Source: Nonomuraea angiospora (GTDB lineage: Bacteria > Actinomycetota > Actinomycetes > Streptosporangiales > Streptosporangiaceae). Taken from it: a stretch of DNA of 64,000 nt. The DNA lies in NCBI RefSeq assembly GCF_014873145.1, contig NZ_JADBEK010000001.1, positions 10,726,001-10,790,000 on the forward strand, written 5' to 3'. Below, one piece after another: positions 58,318 through 64,000 of the stretch. The position numbers and the translations under genes are program-made. Below the pieces are notes generated by a model. It was not told the origin of the DNA. It worked only from the letters and a program-made list of their open reading frames with translations, and searched no databases. Positions within the stretch are counted from its first letter, which is position 1. Each line of letters starts with the position of its first letter.

Positions 58318-60806
58318 CGCCCAGCCCCGAACATCCACCGCCCGGCCGGCACCTCATAGGCGTGGGCCCCGAGTTTGGCCGCCGCGTCCGGCACGGCGTG
58401 CCGGGCGAGCCCGAGGTCGGGCAGCCGCACCTCGGCCGACGAGCCCGGCGGGACCGTCACGTCGAGCGTGAACTCCCCGTCCGCGCGGGTCCAGGACACC
58501 TCGACCCCGCCGTACGGGGTCACGGTGCTGGCCCGCACCGACTCCAGGTCGCCGGGGGCGGCGGGCTCGATCAGCAACCTGCGGAAGCCGTTCGAGCCGG
58601 GGGCCTGGCCGATGCCGCCGAGGCCGCGGTAGAACCAGGCGTCGACGGCGCCCAGCATGTAGTGGTTCTGCGACAGGCCCCTCGTGGGCCCGTCCCACGC
58701 CTCGGTGAGCGCGGTGGCGCCGTGCCGTACCTGGTAGCCGTAGCTGGGGTGGCTCGTCGAGGTGGCGAACGCCCACAGGGCGTCGTGCCGTCCCGCCCGG
58801 CCGAGCACCCTGAACAGGGCGGGCAGCGCGATCTCGCCGACCGTGATGCCGCCGCCCGCCACCGCCTCCGAGATCCGGTCCAGCACCCGCTCGTCGGTGA
58901 CGACGCCCATGTCGAGCGCCAGGATCTCCGACGCCTGGCTGCGGGAGCCCGCGAAGGCACGGGAGAACGCGGCGGTGATCTGCTCGGTCAGGGCCCGGTA
59001 GCGCCTGGCGTCGTCGTCGCGGCCCAGCACCCCGGCGGCACGCGCCATGGTGCCGGCGGCCCGCCAGAAGCCCCAGGTCGAGACCAGCGGGACGGGCGTC
59101 GAGTCGTCCAGGCCGATCCAGTCGCCCAGCCCGTGGCCGAGGATGCCGTCCTCGGCCTTGGACGTGAGGTAGTCCACGTAGCGGCGCATCGCGTCGTAGT
59201 GCGTCCGCATCGCCGACGGGTCGCCGTACCAGCGGTAGAGCTGCCACGGGATGCGGACGATCGCGCCGCCCCAGTTGGGGTCGTCCCTGAACGGGGCGTC
59301 GAACACCAGGAACTCCGGCGCGATGTCCGGCACCAGCCCGTCCCCGGTCTGCGCCTCGGCGATCGTGACCAGCAGCTCGCGGTAGTAGGCGGCCACGTCG
59401 TAGTTGTAGGCGACGACGTCGAACAGCAGGTGGGTCTGCTCCAGCCAGCCCAGCTTCTCCCGGTGCGGGCAGTCGGTGAGGACGCTGTACATGTTGCCCC
59501 GCACCGCGCGGTCGATGATCGTGTGGATGTCGTTGACCAGGGCGTCGGAGGTCTCGAACGCGCCGGTGGGGGTGTTGTCGGCGCGCAGCACGAGCGCGGT
59601 CACGGCCTCCGGGCCGACGTGTTCTGGCAGGCCCTGGACCTCGACGTAGCGGAAGCCGTCGTAGCGGAAACTCGGGTGCCAGGTCTGCGGGCCGTCCTTG
59701 GTGACGTACGTGTTGAAGATCGGCGCGCCGGTGGTGGGCTTCGACTGGATGACGCGGCCGTAGTCGTCGAGCTGGTCGCCGGGCACGAGCCGCAGGTGGC
59801 GGCCGGCCGGGAGGTCCAGGCTCAGCTCGGCCCAGCCCGCGACGACCGTGCCGACGTCGAAGACCGGCGTGCCGTCGGCGGCGGCGAGCCGGGCGGTGGC
59901 GGGCAGCCGTTCGGTGACCCTGATGGGCGGGCAGGCGCGCGACCTGAGCACGTCCTTCGTGCCGGGGACGACGGTGGCGGGGAGCCAGCCGGAGGCGGTG
60001 CGGCGGGCGTCGTGGTCCTCGCCGCCGTACCAGTGGGAGCGCACGGTCGGGCCCTCGGCGGCCCGCCAGTCGGGGCCCGTGACGAACCGGCCGAACGAGC
60101 CGTCGGCGTATTCCAGTTCGAGCTGCGCGATGGCCCGAGGGGCGGCCTTGGAGCCGAAGAACTTCATGTACCGGTCCTGGTGCGGGAAGACGTGCGCGAT
60201 CCCCGGGCCCAGCTCGACGCCGAGCGCGTTGCGGCCCTCGCGCAGCAGCCCGGTCACGTCGTGGGTGGCGTACACGACGCGCCTGGCGAAGTCCGTGTAC
60301 GGCGGCTCCAGCACGGCGTCGGTCACCGGCGCGCCGTTCACGGTGGCGACGTAGACGCCGAGGCCCGCGACGTGCAGCCGGGCGCGGGTGACCGGCTGGG
60401 CCAGGACGAACTCGCCCTTCAGCAGCGGCAGCGGCCTGCCCTCGCCCGCGCGCGGGTTGCCCTCGTCGTGCCAGTCGGGGTGGGTGATCCACGAGGCCGT
60501 CCAGTCGTCCGGGCTCAGCAGGCCCAGCTCGAAGCGGGCGGGCGGGCTCCAGCCGGACCACCGGCCGCCGGCGTCGCGGACGCGCACCCGCCAGCTCGCC
60601 GCCGTGCGGGAGGTCAGGGGCCGCCCGTCGTACACCACGCGCTGGTCGGCCGACTCGACCTCGCCGGTGTCCCACAATCCGGGCTCGACCTGTACGTGGT
60701 AGCCGGTCTGCGCCGAGGTGCCGGTCAGCTGCCAGCTGAGTGTCGGGCGGGTGATCTCGATGCCGAGGGGGTCGGTCAGGTCGCACGTTCGCAGGTTCGT
60801 CACCAT
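58314..60806 (-). CDS. GH78 alpha-L-rhamnosidase
   Basis: 830 residues from ATG at 60806. Multi-domain layout: N-terminal Fn3-like domain (RTCDLTDPLGIEITRPTLSW, WRVRVRD), Bac_rhamnosid_N (LLKGEFVLAQPVTRARLHVAGLG), a second sandwich domain, and the (alpha/alpha)6 barrel containing MYSVLTDCPHREKLGWLEQ (catalytic acid Glu) and GLGDWIGLDDSTP. The C-terminal sandwich follows HYMLGAVDAWFYRGLGGI. All conserved features are present and it has no signal peptide, so it acts on imported rhamnosides. GTGA overlap with the propeller gene. Confidence 0.92.
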   Translation of the reverse strand: MVTNLRTCDLTDPLGIEITRPTLSWQLTGTSAQTGYHVQVEPGLWDTGEVESADQRVVYDGRPLTSRTAASWRVRVRDAGGRWSGWSPPARFELGLLSPDDWTASWITHPDWHDEGNPRAGEGRPLPLLKGEFVLAQPVTRARLHVAGLGVYVATVNGAPVTDAVLEPPYTDFARRVVYATHDVTGLLREGRNALGVELGPGIAHVFPHQDRYMKFFGSKAAPRAIAQLELEYADGSFGRFVTGPDWRAAEGPTVRSHWYGGEDHDARRTASGWLPATVVPGTKDVLRSRACPPIRVTERLPATARLAAADGTPVFDVGTVVAGWAELSLDLPAGRHLRLVPGDQLDDYGRVIQSKPTTGAPIFNTYVTKDGPQTWHPSFRYDGFRYVEVQGLPEHVGPEAVTALVLRADNTPTGAFETSDALVNDIHTIIDRAVRGNMYSVLTDCPHREKLGWLEQTHLLFDVVAYNYDVAAYYRELLVTIAEAQTGDGLVPDIAPEFLVFDAPFRDDPNWGGAIVRIPWQLYRWYGDPSAMRTHYDAMRRYVDYLTSKAEDGILGHGLGDWIGLDDSTPVPLVSTWGFWRAAGTMARAAGVLGRDDDARRYRALTEQITAAFSRAFAGSRSQASEILALDMGVVTDERVLDRISEAVAGGGITVGEIALPALFRVLGRAGRHDALWAFATSTSHPSYGYQVRHGATALTEAWDGPTRGLSQNHYMLGAVDAWFYRGLGGIGQAPGSNGFRRLLIEPAAPGDLESVRASTVTPYGGVEVSWTRADGEFTLDVTVPPGSSAEVRLPDLGLARHAVPDAAAKLGAHAYEVPAGRWMFGAGR

Positions 60807-60818
60807 GGCTTGGACTCC

Positions 60819-62324
60819 CTAGGTGATCTTGAGCATGTACGCGGCTTTCGTGGGTGGCGTCGGGGGCAGGTCGGCGTAGAGGGCCTCCTCGGCCAGCCGC
60901 CAGGCGACGGGGCCGTGGCCCAGGAGCTCGACCCGGGCGGGGCGGCTTTCGAGGAGCCCTTCGCCCGTGCCCAGGCTCGCGATGGTGGCGGTGCCGTCCT
61001 GCGGCCAGGCGAGGAGCGTGGCGTACACCGTGTCGCCGCGCCGGGTGAAGCGGATGTCGCCCGGCCGGTAGGCGCGCTCGGCCTCGTTGTAGCCCTCGTA
61101 GCCCTTCGTCTCGCCCAGGCCCGTGGCGCCCTCGGCGGCGCGCTTCCACGGCGTCGTGCCGTACACGCCCTCGCCGCAGATCCGCAGCCACTCGCCCACC
61201 TCGCCCAGCAGGGCGCGGGCGCGCGCGTCCACGGTGCCGTCGGCGCGCTGCGGGACGTTGAGCAGCAGGGTGCCGTTCTTGCTGACCACGTCGATCAGCG
61301 TGTGCACGACCTGCTGCGACGTCTTGCGCGGGTGGAACATCGGGTCGTCGTCCGAGCAGTCGAACCACTCGCCGTCGCTGGTGTCGAACTGCCAGGGGTG
61401 GGGCTGCGCCGCGTCGAGCTGGCGGCGTTCGCAGTCGAGGACGACGGCGGTGCGGTCGGCGTCGGGGACGTCCTTGACGGTCACCAGGCCGCCGGTCGGG
61501 CAGGTGTTGTAGTAGTGGGCGAGCAGGTCGAGACCGCGCGTGCTGACCGGGTCCGACTCGACCACGCTGCCCGCGTCGAACGGCAGGCGGCCGTCGTCGA
61601 GATAGACCAGGTCGGGGCGGTAGCGGTCGATCGCCTCGCGCACGCGGGCGTAGAAGCGGTCCGCCACGTGGGGCGGGGGCTTGGCGCCCGGGGCGTGCCT
61701 GGCCGGGTAGAGCTCGGCCGGGTCCAGGCCCTCCCACCAGGTGCCGGCGCCGTCGCCCCTGGTCAGCCCGCCGTCGTGCGGCTCGCCGGTGGCCGGGTCG
61801 GCGCCGTGCGCGACGTCGAGCCAGCGCCAGGTCCAGTTGTTGTGGAAGCTGAGCCCGAACGGCAGCCCGGCCGCGCGGGCCGCCCGCTCCCAGGCGCCGA
61901 CGATGTCGCGGCGCGGTCCGACGCGGGTGGCGTTCCAGGCGTGCTGCCCGGAGTCCCACAGGTCGAAGTTGTCGCAGTGGGCGGCCAGGGCGACGAAGTA
62001 GCGGGCGCCGCTGGAGACGTACAGGTCGATCAGCTCGCCGGGGTCGAAGCGCTCGGCGCGCCAGCGGGGGAAGAGGTCCTTCGCGCCGCCCGCGCCGAAG
62101 TGGGCGCGGTGGTGGGCGTGCTGGCGGTCGGCGCGGCGGCGTTCCCAGGGCTCGGAGGCGGGTTGCATGCCGTAGAGGTGGCGGGCGTACCAGTCGCCCG
62201 AGCTCGCCACGGACTGCGGGCCCCAGTGTGACCAGATGCCGAACTTGGCCTCCCCGAACCACTCGGGGATGCGGTGACCGCGTAACGAATCCCAATCCGG
62301 CAGAAACCCTCTCAATGGGCACAC
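60819..62324 (-). CDS. GH29 alpha-L-fucosidase
   Basis: 501 residues from GTG at 62324; a TTG three codons later is possible. Fucosidase motifs: WFGEAKFGIWSHWGPQSV, SSGARYFVALAAHCDNFDLW, FGLSFHNNW, nucleophile Asp in PDLVYLDDGRLPF, and VSKNGTLLLNVPQRADG. No signal peptide, so intracellular. It heads the GH29-GH78-propeller-GH28 run of minus-strand genes (gaps of 12, -3 and 9 bp), probably one transcript for degradation of a fucose/rhamnose/galacturonate-containing polysaccharide such as rhamnogalacturonan. Confidence 0.9.
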   Translation of the reverse strand: MCPLRGFLPDWDSLRGHRIPEWFGEAKFGIWSHWGPQSVASSGDWYARHLYGMQPASEPWERRRADRQHAHHRAHFGAGGAKDLFPRWRAERFDPGELIDLYVSSGARYFVALAAHCDNFDLWDSGQHAWNATRVGPRRDIVGAWERAARAAGLPFGLSFHNNWTWRWLDVAHGADPATGEPHDGGLTRGDGAGTWWEGLDPAELYPARHAPGAKPPPHVADRFYARVREAIDRYRPDLVYLDDGRLPFDAGSVVESDPVSTRGLDLLAHYYNTCPTGGLVTVKDVPDADRTAVVLDCERRQLDAAQPHPWQFDTSDGEWFDCSDDDPMFHPRKTSQQVVHTLIDVVSKNGTLLLNVPQRADGTVDARARALLGEVGEWLRICGEGVYGTTPWKRAAEGATGLGETKGYEGYNEAERAYRPGDIRFTRRGDTVYATLLAWPQDGTATIASLGTGEGLLESRPARVELLGHGPVAWRLAEEALYADLPPTPPTKAAYMLKIT

Positions 62325-62335
62325 CTATCTTATTG

Positions 62336-62431
62336 AAACGATTTACGGATGATATATTTATTCAATCGCTGATGTCAATGCATACTGCGGCTGGTCTTCT
62401 GAGAACCTGGCGTCTAGGGTTAAAACGTTTT
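62336..62431. promoter_or_regulatory. Divergent promoter with two LacI-type operator candidates
   Basis: AAAACGTTTT at 62422-62431 is a perfect 10-bp palindrome; AAACGATTT at 62336-62344 is a one-mismatch version. Both contain the central CG of LacI-family operators, and each sits next to one of the divergent GH29 and GH2 starts. The AT-rich bases between them (62340-62370) are suited to promoters. No LacI gene is nearby in the window, so the regulator probably lies to the right. Confidence 0.6.
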
Positions 62432-62450
62432 GTCTCGGAGGGACGTGCGG

Positions 62451-64000
62451 ATGGTTGATTTCCACGAGGACCCCGGGCCGGGCTCCGGGCGGCGGGCGGC
62501 ACGCGCGGACTTCCTCTCCGACGCGCCGCGCCTGTCGCTCAACGGCGGGTGGCGCTTCCGGCTCTCCGGCACGGCCGAGGGCACGGGCCCCTCGCTGCCC
62601 GACCCGGCGCTCGACGACAGCGGCTGGGAGACGATCCGGGTGCCGTCGCACTGGGTGCTGGAGGGGCACGACCGCCCGCTCTACACCAACACCGCCTACC
62701 CGTTCCCCATCGACCCGCCGCACCTGCCCGACGCCAACCCCACGGGCGACTACCGCCTCCGCTTCGACCTGCCCGAAGACTGGCCCGGCGACTGGCCCGG
62801 CGACAGGGCCGTGCTGCGCTTCCAGGGGGTGGACTCCTGCGGCACGGTGTGGCTGAACGGCTCGCTGCTCGGCCACTCGAAGGGGAGCAGGCTGCCGTTC
62901 GAGTTCGAGGTCACCGGGCTCGTCCGGCCGCGCGGCAACCTGCTCGCCGTACGCGTGCACCGCTGGTCGTCGGGCAGCTACCTCGAGGACCAGGACATGT
63001 GGTGGCTGCCGGGCATCTTCCGCGACGTGGAGCTGCTGGCCCGCCCCTCCGGCGGCATCGACGACTTCACCGTCCGCGCCTTCTACGACGCCTCCGACGG
63101 CTCCGGCACCCTCCTCGTCACCGCCGACGCCCCCGGCCTGGTCGAGCTCCCCGAGCTGGGCCTCACGGTCGCCACCGGGGAGGAGGTCACCGTCCCCGCC
63201 GTCGAGCCGTGGAGCGCGGAGCGCCCGCGCCTCTACCGCGGCACCCTTACCGCGGCCGGGGAGACGATCGACCTCCCGATCGGGTTCAGGACCGTCGAAA
63301 TCGCCGGCGGGCGGCTGCTCGTCAACGGGGCGCCGGTCCTCTTCCGCGGCGTCAACCGGCACGAACACCACCCGGAACGCGGCCGCGCCCTCGACCGAGA
63401 CACCATGATCCGCGACATCGTGCTGATGAAGCGCCACAACGTCAACGCCGTGCGCACCGCCCACTACCCGCCACACCCGGAGTTCCTGCGGCTGTGCGAC
63501 GAGTACGGGCTGTGGGTGGTGGACGAGTGCGACATCGAGACCCACGGGTTCATCTACGCCGGCTGGGAGGGCAACCCGCCGGCCGAGCCGATGTGGCGCG
63601 ACGCCCTGCTCGACCGGGCCCGGCGCATGGTCGAACGCGACAAGAACCACCCCAGCGTCGTCATCTGGTCGCTCGGCAACGAGAGCGGGAGCGGGCCGGC
63701 GTTCGGCGACATCGAGCGGTGGATCCGGGCCCGCGACCCCGGCCGGCCGCTGCACTACGAGCGCGACCCGAGCTACCGGCACTCCGACTTCCACAGCCTC
63801 ATGTACCCGTCGCTGGACGACCTGGAGCGCATCGGGCGGCGCGAGGAGGACCCGCCGGACGGGGTGGCGCCGGGGTCGGCCGACGACGTGCGCCGTCGCG
63901 GGCTGCCGTTCCTGCTGTGCGAGTACGCCCACGCCATGGGGAACGGGCCCGGCTCGCTGGCCGACTACCAGGCGGTCCTGGAGTCGTACGAGCGGTTCTG
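62451..64000 (+). CDS. GH2 beta-galactosidase (LacZ type), partial
   Basis: About 516 residues are visible from ATG at 62451 (CGGAGGGACG upstream); the C-terminus lies beyond the window. Sugar-binding domain (about 30-200: RLSLNGGWRFRLSG, GVDSCGTVWLNG, YLEDQDMWWLPGIFRDV), immunoglobulin-like domain, then the TIM barrel: FRGVNRHEHHPERGRAL, MKRHNVNAVRTAHYPPHPEF, acid/base Glu in VIWSLGNESGSG and nucleophile Glu in LLCEYAHAMGNGPG. Both catalytic residues are present. It removes terminal beta-galactose, in keeping with a side-chain role in the adjoining pectin-type cluster. Confidence 0.92.
   Translation, partial: MVDFHEDPGPGSGRRAARADFLSDAPRLSLNGGWRFRLSGTAEGTGPSLPDPALDDSGWETIRVPSHWVLEGHDRPLYTNTAYPFPIDPPHLPDANPTGDYRLRFDLPEDWPGDWPGDRAVLRFQGVDSCGTVWLNGSLLGHSKGSRLPFEFEVTGLVRPRGNLLAVRVHRWSSGSYLEDQDMWWLPGIFRDVELLARPSGGIDDFTVRAFYDASDGSGTLLVTADAPGLVELPELGLTVATGEEVTVPAVEPWSAERPRLYRGTLTAAGETIDLPIGFRTVEIAGGRLLVNGAPVLFRGVNRHEHHPERGRALDRDTMIRDIVLMKRHNVNAVRTAHYPPHPEFLRLCDEYGLWVVDECDIETHGFIYAGWEGNPPAEPMWRDALLDRARRMVERDKNHPSVVIWSLGNESGSGPAFGDIERWIRARDPGRPLHYERDPSYRHSDFHSLMYPSLDDLERIGRREEDPPDGVAPGSADDVRRRGLPFLLCEYAHAMGNGPGSLADYQAVLESYERF

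Noticed and set aside
58354..62322. 1322-residue minus-strand frame over GH78 and GH29
   Set aside because: It is a shifted frame on the same strand across two genes with full motif sets; its composition is Arg/Pro/Gly-rich and matches no family.
1..64000. tRNA or rRNA genes
   Set aside because: No cloverleaf-like or rRNA sequence was recognised on reading the intergenic regions; not excluded by computation.

Overview
The window is very GC-rich, with G/C-biased third codon positions, many GTG/TTG starts and many 4-bp ATGA/GTGA start-stop overlaps. Together with a type VII (ESX) secretion gene, a SARP/AfsR-type regulator, paired NarL-like two-component systems and many secreted carbohydrate enzymes, this points to a filamentous actinomycete, most likely Streptosporangiaceae (Nonomuraea-like). 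That assignment is inferred from gene content, not from a marker gene. No rRNA, tRNA or CRISPR array was seen.

Layout. 1-4.8 kb: edge of a type VII secretion locus, with eccB on the plus strand and, on the minus strand, two helical putative substrates, an EspC-like protein coupled to a WXG100-like/SLT transglycosylase fusion, and an ArsR-type regulator. 5-11 kb: DUF397-like small protein, vanadium-type haloperoxidase, GH3 glycosidase, membrane-anchored EEP hydrolase and a CU044_5270-like remnant. 11-15.3 kb: degenerate PP2C-like protein, a perfect 18-bp inverted repeat, and a signalling operon of one intact kinase, one degenerate kinase and a LuxR-type response regulator. 15.4-19.8 kb: Fe/2-oxoglutarate oxygenase, Uma2 protein, AA10 LPMO, LacI regulator and a 38-bp minisatellite. 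Three separate short tandem-repeat expansions lie in these 5 kb.

19.8-34.3 kb is the metabolic core. A tightly packed operon encodes a copper amine oxidase, a complete peptide-type ABC importer, a P1 (DmpA-like) aminopeptidase, a PaiB-like flavoprotein and a C45 (acyltransferase-type) hydrolase. It meets tail to tail, with no spacer, a glutarate-type module (glutaryl-CoA dehydrogenase; divergent semialdehyde dehydrogenase, class III CoA-transferase and GntR regulator) that has a palindromic operator in its divergent promoter. A plausible reading is uptake and hydrolysis of acylated or peptidic amines, oxidative deamination, and entry of a C5 acid into glutaryl-CoA degradation. The importer operon is interrupted by a structured ~275-bp non-coding element that resembles ORF-less IscB/TnpB-associated RNA elements.

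34-49.6 kb: carboxylesterase; an RpiR-controlled MFS/GAF/amidohydrolase/hydrolase operon; an IrtAB-like ABC exporter-fold pair behind a DtxR/IdeR-type iron box with a TetR gene; two hypothetical genes; an NhaD/ArsB-type permease; and a NarL-type two-component system. 49.6-52.8 kb: a lower-GC NACHT STAND NTPase with an N-terminal helical domain, a candidate anti-phage protein. 53-55.9 kb: SARP/NB-ARC/TPR regulator. 56-64 kb: a pectin/rhamnogalacturonan-type glycosidase cluster (GH28, a beta-propeller glycosidase, GH78, GH29 and a divergent GH2 cut by the window end) with LacI-type palindromes in the divergent promoter.
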